Shown: positions 1-8,700 of the stretch, in pieces | Layout of the letters: each line of letters begins with the position of its first letter | Numbering within the stretch: the stretch's first letter is position 1 | Origin: Bog-756 sp963837805 | Lineage (GTDB): Bacteria > Actinomycetota > Acidimicrobiia > Acidimicrobiales > RAAP-2 | Length of the DNA: 64,000 nucleotides | Direction: 5' to 3' | Assembly: GCA_963837805.1 (NCBI GenBank) | Contig: CAWIOU010000029.1 | Location: 124,001 to 188,000 of the forward strand | The notes under the pieces: generated by a model | Seen by the model: only the letters and a program-made list of their open reading frames with translations | What the model was told of the DNA's origin: nothing | Database searches by the model: none | Made by a program: the position numbers and the translations under genes

Positions 1-538
1 GCACACCGGGACCCGGGCGCGCCTGCTCCGCTCCATCGAACCGGACGCCGGCCACGGCGACGTCGTGGCGGAGGCGGACGAAGTACTCCTGGAACCCGAC
101 CTCGGGTCCGTCCACCAGTTGCAGCCGGGTGCGGACCGGGTCGTCGGTGACGGGCAGGACATTGACGTCCACGCCCCAGGCCCGGGCCAGCTCGCCGGTC
201 ACCTGGCCGAGCGGGGCGCCCTCGCCGAGCCGTTGGGTGCGGTAGCAGTGGGTGGCCAGGTCGCGGTCGCCGAGGTTGAACCAGGTGAGCCCGCCCAGCC
301 GGCCGAGTGACTCCATCACCCGCCAGGTCTCGTCGGCCAGTCCCCAGCCGGTGTCGGGGTTGATGGCGTCGGCCAACGTGTAGACCACGGTGTCGAGGTC
401 GGGCGAGATGTACAGCCCGTGGAGCACGGTGTCGTCGCCGGTGTTGACCACGGCGGTGATGTCCGGGGCCGGGACGACCTCGATCATCCCCCGGAGCAGG
501 CGGGCCGCCCCCACCCCGCCGGCCAGCGCGGCGATCAA
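1..538 (-). CDS. cofD: 2-phospho-L-lactate transferase CofD/FbiA (3' end cut by window)
   Basis: This enzyme transfers the phospho-lactate (or phosphoenolpyruvyl) group to the deazaflavin Fo in coenzyme F420 synthesis, in the cytoplasm. About 179 N-terminal residues are present, starting IAALAGGVGAARLLRGM (the family's N-terminal nucleotide-binding loop), then VVNTGDDTVLHGLYISPDLD and NPDTGWGLADETW, all typical of CofD. The frame is open to the window edge, so the C-terminus is missing. There is no in-frame ATG. A TTG at 538 puts the start exactly where CofD proteins begin, with a weak GGA five bases upstream. An ATG at 570 is in another frame and stops after 11 codons. The gene is divergent from the glycosyltransferase cluster. 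Identity is seen from sequence; the start is uncertain. Confidence 0.9.
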   Translation of the reverse strand, partial: MIAALAGGVGAARLLRGMIEVVPAPDITAVVNTGDDTVLHGLYISPDLDTVVYTLADAINPDTGWGLADETWRVMESLGRLGGLTWFNLGDRDLATHCYRTQRLGEGAPLGQVTGELARAWGVDVNVLPVTDDPVRTRLQLVDGPEVGFQEYFVRLRHDVAVAGVRFDGAEQARPGPGV

Positions 539-590
539 CGGGATCCGACGGCCGCAGGCGGGGTGGTCATCGGGGCAGGTTAGCGGGCCC

Positions 591-610
591 GCCCGCCGGT
601 ACCGGCGGGC
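591..610. promoter_or_regulatory. 20-bp perfect palindrome between divergent genes
   Basis: gcccgccggtaccggcgggc is identical to its own reverse complement. It sits in the 79-nt gap between cofD (leftward) and the first glycosyltransferase (rightward). It could be a dimeric-regulator operator or a cruciform-forming sequence. No poly-T follows it, so it is not a clear terminator. Confidence 0.45.
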
Positions 611-617
611 GCCGGTG

Positions 618-1838
618 ATGTGCAAGGCTCCCTGCGTGCCGCCGGAGCGATCTGCTACCTCCGACCCGGGCCGGCTGTCCGTCGGAGTCGACGCCACTCC
701 GCTGCTCGGCGCCCCGACCGGTGTGGGTGTGTTCTGCGCCGGCGCGCTGGGGGGACTGAGCGCCCGTCCCGACGTCGACGTGTCGGCGTTCGCCGTGAGC
801 TGGCGGCGTCGACACCGGATCGGCGCCCTGGTTCCCCCCGGGGTCCCCACCGCCCAGCGGGCCATGCCCGCCCGGCCGCTCCACGCCTCGTGGGGGCGCT
901 CGTCCCTGCCCCCGGTCGAATGGTTCATCGGCCGCCATGACGTGGTCCACGGGACCAACTTCGTGGTGCCGCCGACCCGCCGGGCCGGTCGGGTCATGAC
1001 CGTCCACGACCTCACCGTCGTCCTGTACCCGGAGCTGTGCGACCCGCCCACCCTGGCCTACCCGGACCTCATCAGGCGGGCGGCCCGGGAAGGGGCATGG
1101 GTGCACACCCCGTCGCGGTTCGTGGCCGATCAGGTGGTGGCCGAGCTCGGGATCGATCCCGAGCGGGTCCGCGCCGTCCACCACGGGATCCCGCCCGCTC
1201 CCCTCGGGGCGAGCCGGCAACCCGAGGTGCCGTTCACCCTGCCCGACGGTTGTCACCGCTACGTGCTGGCCGTCGGGACCATCGAACCGCGCAAGGACTA
1301 TCCGCTGTTGGTCTCGGCCTTCGGGTCGGTGGCCGCCTGCCATCCCGACGTGGCCCTGGTCATCGTGGGAGGCGACGGCTGGGGGGTCGGGCCGTACCTC
1401 GCCGCCGCCGCCGCGTCGCCGGTGCGGACCCGCATCGTCCGCCCCGGCTACCTCCACGACCGGGCCCTGGACGCCGCCTTCAAGAACGCGTCGGTGCTGG
1501 CCTACCCGTCGCGCTACGAGGGCTTCGGGTTCCCCCCGCTGCAGGCCATGGCCGTCGGGATCCCGGTGGTGGCCACGGCCGCCGGCGCCGTCCCCGAGGT
1601 GGTGGGTGACGGCGCCGTGCTGACCGCTCCGGGCGACGCCGACGGGCTGGCCGCCTCTCTGGTCACCGTGCTCGACGGCGGCGCCGACGTCGACGAGCTG
1701 GTGGAGCGCGGCCGGCGTCGCAGCGGACGGTTCAGCTGGGAGGCGTGCGCCGAGGGTCTGATCCGGCTCTACGGCGACGCCCACCGCGCCGCCGGCTCCC
1801 TCGGGTCAGGGGTGGGGCCGGCCGGAGGGGGACGGTGA
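618..1838 (+). CDS. GT4-family glycosyltransferase 1 of 3
   Basis: A GT-B fold glycosyltransferase, probably a retaining mannosyl- or rhamnosyl-type transferase in surface polysaccharide synthesis (role inferred). The N-terminal acceptor domain starts SVGVDATPLL near residue 21. The donor domain carries VGTIEPRKD near residue 219 and YEGFGFPPLQAM at about 300-311. In this family the donor motif normally reads E-x7-E; here the second Glu is Gln309, unlike the two downstream paralogues, so activity or donor choice may differ. ATG 618 follows an in-frame GTG at 615. Longer reading frames run into cofD on the other strand and are unlikely. The first 20 residues look non-conserved. The stop overlaps the next start (GTGA), so the three transferases are probably co-translated. 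Confidence 0.85.
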   Translation: MCKAPCVPPERSATSDPGRLSVGVDATPLLGAPTGVGVFCAGALGGLSARPDVDVSAFAVSWRRRHRIGALVPPGVPTAQRAMPARPLHASWGRSSLPPVEWFIGRHDVVHGTNFVVPPTRRAGRVMTVHDLTVVLYPELCDPPTLAYPDLIRRAAREGAWVHTPSRFVADQVVAELGIDPERVRAVHHGIPPAPLGASRQPEVPFTLPDGCHRYVLAVGTIEPRKDYPLLVSAFGSVAACHPDVALVIVGGDGWGVGPYLAAAAASPVRTRIVRPGYLHDRALDAAFKNASVLAYPSRYEGFGFPPLQAMAVGIPVVATAAGAVPEVVGDGAVLTAPGDADGLAASLVTVLDGGADVDELVERGRRRSGRFSWEACAEGLIRLYGDAHRAAGSLGSGVGPAGGGR

Positions 1839-2953
1839 ACAAGGTCCGCTCCCTCCTGATGGTCGAGCAGCTCCGGCGCACGGCCTCGGGGGGTATCGGG
1901 ACCTATATCCACGGCCTGCTCCAGGGCCTGGATGCGCTGGCGCCCGACGAGCGACCCGAGCTCGCCCTGCTGGCCAGTCGCTTCACCGGCGGCCGCTCGG
2001 CCGCCGACCCGCTGGCCGGCCTCGGCCACCCGCTGCACAGCTCGCGCTTGCCCGGGCCGGTCCTGACCCGGGCCTGGGACGCCGGGATCGTGCGGGCGCC
2101 GACCGGCTTCGACGTGGTCCACGCCACCTCGTTGGCCACGCTCGAGCCGGGGAGATCGGCCATGGTGGCCACCGTGCACGACCTGCTCTGGCGGCGCATT
2201 CCCGACGCCTATCCGACCCGCGGCCGGACCTGGCACGAGGCGGCCCTGCGCCGCGCCCTGCGCCGCGCCGACCGGTTCGTGGTCCCCGCCGAGGTGGTGG
2301 CCGACGACCTGCACGGCGCCGGGGCCCCGAGCGAGGCCATCACTGTGATCCCCATGGGATCCGACCACCTGCCGCCGCCCGACCTGGCGGCGGCGTCGGC
2401 CCACCTCTCCCGCCTGGGCATCAACGGACCCTTCCTCTTGAGCGTGGGTACCCTCGAGCCCCGGAAGAACCAGGCCCGCCTCATCGAGGCCTACGGCCGG
2501 ATGAGGGCGTCGCTGCCCGAACCGTGGCCCCTCGTGCTGGTGGGTCCGAGCGGATGGGGCCGACAGGTGGTGCCGGCGCCCGGCGTCACCCTGGCCGGCC
2601 TGGTTCCGCCCGCCGAGCTGTCGGCCCTCTACTCGATGTCCCGGCTGGTGGTCTACGTCCCGATCATCGAGGGCTTCGGCCTCCCGCCCGTCGAGGCCAT
2701 GGCCTTCGGCACCCCGGTAGTGGCCAGCCCGCTCCCGAGCACGGCGAAGGCGGCCTACGAGGTCGACCCGCGCGACACGGACTCGATCGCCGGGGGGATC
2801 CTGCGGGTGGCCACCGACGACCGGGAGCGCACCCGGCTGCGATCGCTCGGGCTCGAGCGCTCGGCCGAGCTCTCCTGGACGGTGATCGCCCGACGACACG
2901 TCGCCCTGTGGGACGAGACTCGCCGCACCGACACCCGGTCGGTCCGTGGCTGA
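1835..2953 (+). CDS. GT4-family glycosyltransferase 2 of 3
   Basis: A 372-aa GT4 glycosyltransferase. An N-terminal domain with SGGIGTYIHGLLQGL precedes the Rossmann donor domain with VGTLEPRKNQARLIEAY and EGFGLPPVEAM, which keeps both glutamates of the E-x7-E donor-binding motif. The GTG start at 1835 overlaps the previous stop by four bases and is preferred over upstream in-frame starts inside the neighbour. Donor and acceptor cannot be read from sequence. Three tandem GT4 genes plus a GDP-deoxyhexose-type reductase suggest sequential sugar addition to one glycan (inference). Confidence 0.86.
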   Translation: MNKVRSLLMVEQLRRTASGGIGTYIHGLLQGLDALAPDERPELALLASRFTGGRSAADPLAGLGHPLHSSRLPGPVLTRAWDAGIVRAPTGFDVVHATSLATLEPGRSAMVATVHDLLWRRIPDAYPTRGRTWHEAALRRALRRADRFVVPAEVVADDLHGAGAPSEAITVIPMGSDHLPPPDLAAASAHLSRLGINGPFLLSVGTLEPRKNQARLIEAYGRMRASLPEPWPLVLVGPSGWGRQVVPAPGVTLAGLVPPAELSALYSMSRLVVYVPIIEGFGLPPVEAMAFGTPVVASPLPSTAKAAYEVDPRDTDSIAGGILRVATDDRERTRLRSLGLERSAELSWTVIARRHVALWDETRRTDTRSVRG

Positions 2954-4154
2954 TCCCCGGCTGCGACTCTCGATCGACGTGACCGCCGTACCCCCGCGGC
3001 CGGTTGGAGCCGGTCACTACACCCTGCAGCTGGCCGCGGCCCTGGCCGACCGGTCCGACCTCGAGGCGGTGCTGTTCAGCCGCCGGTCCGACGTCGCCCG
3101 CTGGCGTTCGGCGGCCCGGGGCGGCGACCTGGTACCGGCCGCACCCGAGCCTCGGCTCCTGCGGCTGGCCTGGGAACAGGTCAGGCTCCCCGGGCTGTTG
3201 GCCGACCACACCGTGTCGGTCCACCACGGTCCCCATTACACGATGCCCGAGCGATCGTCGGTGCCGGTGGTGGTCACCGTGCACGATCTGAGCTTCTTCG
3301 AGCAGGCGGACTGGCACGAATGGTCGAAGGTCCTCCTGTTCCGGAGGGCGATCAAGGTGGCCGCCCGCCGGGCCGCGGCGGTGGTGTGCCCGAGCCGGGT
3401 CACCGCCGAGCAGCTGGTCCGGTGGTGCTCGGTGGAGGCCGAGCTGTTCGTGGCTCCCCACGGGGTCGACACCGGCCGCTTCCGTCCCGAGGAGCCGGAG
3501 ACGGGATCCGATGAAGCCCGCCTGGCCGCCCTGGACCACCGGTTGGCCGGGGGCCGGCCGTACCTGGTCTTCGTGGGAACCCTCGAGCCCCGCAAGGACC
3601 TCCCGACCCTGGTGGCGGCGTTCGCCCGCATCGCCGACCGGCATCCCGACGCCCTCCTGGTCCTGGCCGGGGGGGCGGGTTGGGGCGTCGCCGCCGTCGA
3701 CCGGGCCGTCGACGGGTCGGGGATCCCCTCCACCCGCATCGTCAGGACCGGGTATGTCGCCGACGACGACGTCCCCGCCCTGCTGCGCTCGGCCGTCGGG
3801 GCGGTCTATCCGGCGCTCTACGAGGGGTTCGGGCTCCCGGCACTCGAGGCGTTGGCCTGCGGGGTGCCCTTGATCACCACGGCGGGCACCGCCATGGAAG
3901 AGGTGGCCGGGGACGCGGCCGTGCTGATCGAGCCCGGGGACACCGCGGGCCTGGCCGACGCCCTCGACCACCGGCTCGGTGCCGGGCGGGACGGATCCCC
4001 GGGCGACGCCGACCGCCGCCGGCGGGGATCGGCCATCGTCTCGCGCCACACCTGGGCGGCCAGTGCCGAACGGCACCTCCAGGCCTACCGGTTCGCCGCC
4101 GGACGGGGGACCCGTCGCGGCCGTGCTGGCCCGGCCACCGAGCCAGTAGGGTGA
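2946..4154 (+). CDS. GT4-family glycosyltransferase 3 of 3
   Basis: A 402-aa GT4 enzyme with the same architecture as its two upstream neighbours. It begins LRLSIDVTAVPPRPVGAGHY, has VFVGTLEPRKDLPTLVAAF in the donor half and YEGFGLPALEALACGVP as the E-x7-E region. The GTG start lies 8 nt inside the end of the preceding gene, which supports translational coupling. The final 25 residues are Arg/Gly-rich and probably disordered. The gene ends 6 nt before the reductase, though that gene also has its own -10 box. Confidence 0.86.
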   Translation: MADPRLRLSIDVTAVPPRPVGAGHYTLQLAAALADRSDLEAVLFSRRSDVARWRSAARGGDLVPAAPEPRLLRLAWEQVRLPGLLADHTVSVHHGPHYTMPERSSVPVVVTVHDLSFFEQADWHEWSKVLLFRRAIKVAARRAAAVVCPSRVTAEQLVRWCSVEAELFVAPHGVDTGRFRPEEPETGSDEARLAALDHRLAGGRPYLVFVGTLEPRKDLPTLVAAFARIADRHPDALLVLAGGAGWGVAAVDRAVDGSGIPSTRIVRTGYVADDDVPALLRSAVGAVYPALYEGFGLPALEALACGVPLITTAGTAMEEVAGDAAVLIEPGDTAGLADALDHRLGAGRDGSPGDADRRRRGSAIVSRHTWAASAERHLQAYRFAAGRGTRRGRAGPATEPVG

Positions 4155-4160
4155 CCCGTC

Positions 4161-5060
4161 GTGCGCTCCCTCATCACCGGCGGTCGCGGCTTCGTCGGTA
4201 CCTGGCTGGCCGACCATCTCCGCCTCTGCGGCGATGACGTCACCGCCATCGACAACGAGGTCGACGTCACCGATCCGGCCGCCCTGCTGGCCGCGGTCTC
4301 GGCCGCCCGTCCCGATGCCATCTACCACCTGGCCGCCCTGACCCACGTCGGGAACTCATGGGACGAGCCCCTCCGGGTCCTCGAGGTCAACGTGATCGGG
4401 ACCGCCGCCCTGCTGGCTGCGGCCCGCGAGTGCGGGACCGAACCGCGGATCCTGGTGACCAGCTCGGCCGAGGTGTACGGGGCCATCACCGACCCGGCCC
4501 TCCTGCCCCTCACCGAGGAGTCGGCCACCGCGCCGCTGACGCCCTACGCGGCCAGCAAACTGGCGGCCGAGGCGCTGGTGACCCAGGCATTCCTGGGCCA
4601 CGGCCAGCAGGTCATCACGGTCCGGCCCTTCAACCACATCGGTCCGGCCCAGACCCCCCAGTTCGCCGTGCCGGCGCTGGCCAAGCGAATCGTGGAGGCC
4701 GACCGGGCCGGTGCTTCGACCATCCCGGTCGGCAATCTCTCGGCCCGGCGGGACTTCACCGACGTCCGCGACGTGGTCCGGGCCTACCGGCTCCTCATCG
4801 AGTCGGGCCGGGCCGGCCAGGTGTACAACGTCTGCTCGGGGCGGGACGTGTCGATCGGGGAGATCGCCGAAGACCTGCTCGAACTGGCCGGCGCCCGCCT
4901 GGCGCTCGAAGTCGATCCGGCGTTGGTCCGGCCGGTCGAGGTACCCGTGCTGCGGGGCGACCCGGCCCGGTTGGCCGCCGCCACCGGGTGGAAGCCGGAG
5001 ATCCCGTTGGACCGGACGCTGGCCGACGTGCTCGCCTACTGGCGTGAGCACGCGGGGTGA
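4161..5060 (+). CDS. NAD(P)-dependent sugar-nucleotide reductase/epimerase (GDP-6-deoxymannose reductase-like)
   Basis: An extended short-chain dehydrogenase acting on a nucleotide sugar. The 299 residues open with the nucleotide loop ITGGRGFVG. They then carry the TSSAEVYG serine segment, the catalytic YAASK (Y-x3-K) and RPFNHIGP. The substrate-side segments RRDFTDVRDVVRAY and TGWKPEIPLDRTL resemble GDP-4-keto-6-deoxymannose reductase (Rmd). A role in making GDP-rhamnose-type donors for the three glycosyltransferases upstream is inference; GDP-mannose dehydratase or UDP-sugar epimerase relatives cannot be excluded. TAGGGT at 4147-4152 lies eight bases before the GTG start and no Shine-Dalgarno is visible, so a leaderless transcript is likely besides read-through from the operon. 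Confidence 0.8.
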   Translation: MRSLITGGRGFVGTWLADHLRLCGDDVTAIDNEVDVTDPAALLAAVSAARPDAIYHLAALTHVGNSWDEPLRVLEVNVIGTAALLAAARECGTEPRILVTSSAEVYGAITDPALLPLTEESATAPLTPYAASKLAAEALVTQAFLGHGQQVITVRPFNHIGPAQTPQFAVPALAKRIVEADRAGASTIPVGNLSARRDFTDVRDVVRAYRLLIESGRAGQVYNVCSGRDVSIGEIAEDLLELAGARLALEVDPALVRPVEVPVLRGDPARLAAATGWKPEIPLDRTLADVLAYWREHAG

Positions 5061-5103
5061 GGGCGACCGGCGCGACCGCGGGCCCGATCGGTGCGGACGC
5101 GAA

Positions 5104-5130
5104 GAACGGCCCGCACCGGGCGGGCCGTTC
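5104..5130. terminator. Bidirectional hairpin terminator
   Basis: A perfect 10-bp stem (gaacggcccg / cgggccgttc) with a 7-nt loop lies between two convergent genes. There is no long T tract, as is common in GC-rich actinomycetes. Confidence 0.6.
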
Positions 5131-5150
5131 TCGTCTGGCGGTGGGGAGGC

Positions 5151-5552
5151 TCAGGCGGCGACGGTGGGGATGCGCGACCGGAGCTGGGTCCGGGCCTCCT
5201 TGGCCTGCTCGTGGGCCTGCTTGGCCATATCGCGGGCCTGCGGGGGCAGCCGGTCCTCGAACGGGGCGACGGCGGTCTCCAGGCGCTCGATGATCTCCTC
5301 GAGCCGCTCGACCAGGTTGCCGACGGTGGTGTCGACGTTCCGGAGGGCGCCGCTCAGGTCGGTGCGCACGTTGGCCACGCGGTCCCCGATGTCGGCCTTG
5401 GGCTCGGCCAGGAGCTTGCGCAGCTCCTGTCGCTGCACCTGGGCCTGCTGGTAGCCGAGCACGCCGGCCCCGATGACCACGTAGGTGGCGTCCTTGGCGA
5501 TGGCGGCGATGTCCTTGGCCGCCTTGGTGAAGTCGGTGTTGATGTCTGGCAT
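5151..5552 (-). CDS. Small coiled-coil protein of unknown function
   Basis: A 133-aa protein starting MPDINTDFTKAAKDIAAIAK. A short hydrophobic stretch (about residues 22-34, VVIGAGVLGYQQA) is followed by a long charged helical region rich in heptad-like Leu/Val/Ile (residues about 40-120), so it is probably a coiled coil. It resembles the phasin/apolipophorin-like helical proteins of actinomycetes in character only; I do not recognise a family. The start is chosen because AAGGAGAA sits just upstream of ATG 5552; longer in-frame extensions have no such site. A strong palindrome lies about 100 nt upstream, so it is probably regulated. Confidence 0.65.
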   Translation of the reverse strand: MPDINTDFTKAAKDIAAIAKDATYVVIGAGVLGYQQAQVQRQELRKLLAEPKADIGDRVANVRTDLSGALRNVDTTVGNLVERLEEIIERLETAVAPFEDRLPPQARDMAKQAHEQAKEARTQLRSRIPTVAA

Positions 5553-5644
5553 GGTGTTCTCCTTGGGTAGCGGAGGGTGATGCATCGGCGGTGGTCGCCC
5601 GACGGCAGGACTCTCTCGACGGGACTGCCTGGTCCCTCTGTGAA

Positions 5645-5676
5645 TGCAAGTGTATACGTCGTGATATACATTTGCA
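5645..5676. promoter_or_regulatory. Operator-like inverted repeat in a divergent promoter region
   Basis: Arms tgcaagtgtata (5645-5656) and tatacatttgca (5665-5676) are complementary at 11 of 12 positions across an 8-nt spacer. The inner TGTATA/TATACA halves resemble PadR-type operators. The site is AT-rich in a very GC-rich context and lies between the leftward coiled-coil gene and the rightward glycosyltransferase fusion, so it could control either or both. Confidence 0.6.
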
Positions 5677-5752
5677 AGCACTCCGGTCGGCGATGGGCGC
5701 GAGCTGGGAAGACACCAGCAGCCCGTCGGGGCCCGATAGCCTCTGACCTCTG

Positions 5753-8700
5753 ATGGAAACACTGGCCCCGCCGGTTGTCGCCGTCGTCGTCGCCCACGAT
5801 CCAGGTCCGTGGTTCGAGGAGACGCTGGCTTCGCTCGAGTCGCAGGACTATGCGGAGCTCTCCGTCCTGGTCCTGGATTCGGCCAGTGGCGACGACCTCA
5901 CGGCCCGGGTGGCGGCAATCCTGCCCGCGGCCTACGTGCGCCGCTTCGAGGAGAACCGTGGGTTCGGGGCCACGGTGAACGAGGTCCAGGCCATGGTCGA
6001 CGGAGCGGACTACTTCCTGCTGTGCCACGACGACGTGGCCCTCCTCCCCGACACCGTCCACCTGCTGGTGGAGGAGGCCTTCCGTTCCAACGCCGGCATC
6101 GTCTCGCCCAAGGTGGTCAGCTGGGACGACCCCGAGCGGCTGGTCCACGTCGGGATGGCCGTGGACAAGGGGGGATCGGTCGTCGACCGGGTCCAGCCCG
6201 GCGAGATCGACCATGGCCAGCACGATGCCGTGCGCGACGTGTTCGTCGCCCCCGGCGGTACCACCCTGGTGCGGGCCGACCTCTTCGAGGAGCTGGGCGG
6301 CTTCGACACCGCCATCGTGGCCATGGGGGAGGACCTCGACCTGTGCTGGCGGGCCCAGGTCGTCGGGGCCCGCATCATCGTGGCCCCCGATGCCCGGGTG
6401 CGGCATCTCGAGGAGCTGGCCGGCGGCGCCCGGACCATCGACCAGGTCCTGGCCCGGGAAGGGGACGGCCGCACGAAGCACCCGGTGACCCTGCAGGAGC
6501 TGCAGCGACGGCACGAGCTGCTGGCCGTGTTCAAGTGCTACGGCCCGTTCCACCTGGTCCGGGTGGTGCCCCAGATCCTCGTGCTGGCGGTGGGCGAGGT
6601 CATCGTGGCCGAGCTGGCCGGCAACCGGGCCCGGGCCCGGGCCGTCATCCGGGCGTGGCGTTGGAACTTCGGCCGCATGGGGACCATCCGCCGCCAACGC
6701 AAGGTGCTGAAGGGCAATCGTCGTCTCGGCGACAAGGAGATCCGCGTCCTGCAGGTCGGCGGCAGCGCGCGGCTCTCCGCCTACGGCCGTCGTGTCTTCC
6801 AGCTCGGCTTCCACGGTGCCCACGCCGACGAGCTGGCGGCCGCCGACGAGCTCGAGGACGCCGACCGCGGGGTGGCGTTGGGGGCACCCTTGGCGGCGGC
6901 GCCCGATCATTCCGGGCGCGGCCAGGTCAGCGCCAGGACCAGGCTGACCACCTGGCTGGTCGCCGCGGTCGTCGTCCTCATCGGCAGCCGAGGGGTCCTC
7001 GGCGGGAGGCTGCCGGTGGTGGGCCAGTTCGTCCCCTTTCCGAGCTGGTCCTCGACGTTCTCCCAGTTCTTCGCCGGTTGGCACCCGTCGGGTGTGGGCA
7101 CGACGGCACCGGCCACGCCGGCCCTGGCCCTGGCCGGTGTGGTCGGTACGCTCCTGTTCGGGGCCATGGGGCTCACCCAGAAGGTGCTCATCTTCGGTTG
7201 CGTGCCCATCGGGGTGTGGGGTGTGGTCCGGCTGCTGCGGCCGTTCGGTTCGCAGCGGGCATCGCTCATCGCCGGACTGTCGTATCTGGCCATGGCCCTG
7301 CCGTACGACGCGCTGGCCCTCGGGCGATGGGGGGCCCTGGTCCTCTACGCCGGCGCCCCCTGGGTGCTGGCCTGTCTGTTCCGGGGCACCCGCTCGTCAC
7401 CCTACGGCGCCGGAGGGGATCCGGTGCCCGACCCGGCCAGCCGCGGCCGCGGCACCGTCGTCCGGGAGGTGGTCGCCCTGGGCCTGCTCGAAGCCGTCCT
7501 GGTCTCGTTCGTGCCCGCCGCCGCCTTCGTCGTGCTGGTGGCCGCCGCGGCCCTCCTTCTCTCGTCGTGCGTGTTCGGCGAGTGGCGGTCGGCCTGGCGG
7601 GCCGCCGGGCTGGCCCTCGGGTCGACCCTGGTGGCCGCCATCATCTGCCTCCCGTGGCTCATCGGTGTCCTGGCCGCCGGCCGGGGGGCCGTCGTCGTGT
7701 TCGGCGTGCCCACCCCGGCCTCGGGGGCGGCGTCGTGGGGGTCGCTGCTGCGCTTCGCCGTCGGTCCCATCGGTGCCTCGCCGCTGGCCTGGGGATTCGT
7801 CGTCGCCGCTCTGGTCCCGCTGCTGCTGGCCCGTGGACAGCGGTTCCGGTGGGCCGGGCGGTGCTGGTCGATCGCCCTCGTCTTCTGGGCGGTGGCCTGG
7901 ATCATCGGGCGGGGGTGGACCGGGTCCCTGGCCATCGATCCACTGGTCCTGCTGGCCCCGGCCGCGGTGGCTGTCGCCGCCTCCATCGGACTGGGGATCG
8001 CCGCCTTCGAGGAGGATCTCCGGGCGGCGGACTTCGGTTGGCGCCAGTTGATCACCGTGGTGGCCACCGGGGCGGTGGTGCTCGGATCGGTCCCGACCCT
8101 GCTCTCGGCCATCCCCGGGCGCTGGGACCTCCCGGTCAACGATTTCAGCCAGTCGGTGCAGTGGATGGGGGCCAAGACGGCGACCGGGGCCTTCCGGGTC
8201 CTCTGGCTCGGTGACCCCCGATCCCTCAACCAGGGGTCGTGGAGCGCGGGCGGGGGCTTGGCCTACGCCACCTCCGAGGACGGCAGCCCCGACGCCCGCT
8301 GGCTGTGGAACGCCACCGACCAGGGCCCGGCCTCGACCCTGGCCTCGGCCGTCAATCTGGCCCAGTCGGATCGCACCGACCAGCTCGGCAGTCTCCTGGC
8401 CCCGGCCGGGGTCCGCTACGTGGTGTTGTTGACCTCGCTGGCCCCCGAGATCACCGGCGAACAGAGCCCCCAGCAGTATCCGGTGCCCGCCGACCTGGCC
8501 CCGGCCCTGGGCCGGCAGCTCGACCTCACGCCGGTCGTGTCCGGTACCGGCATCACCGTCTACGCCAACGCCGCCTGGATCCCCGAGCGGGCCCAGATGG
8601 CCGGCCGTCCGACCGTCGCGGCCCCCCAGGCCCGACCGGCGGCGCCGGTGGTGCGGGTCCGCACGCCGGGCGCGCCCATCGTCAGGGACGCCCGGCCGGT

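Noticed and set aside
539..570. ATG at 570 as the cofD start
   Set aside because: That frame stops after 11 codons. It would need a one-base insertion to join the CofD frame; the TTG at 538 explains the N-terminus without that.
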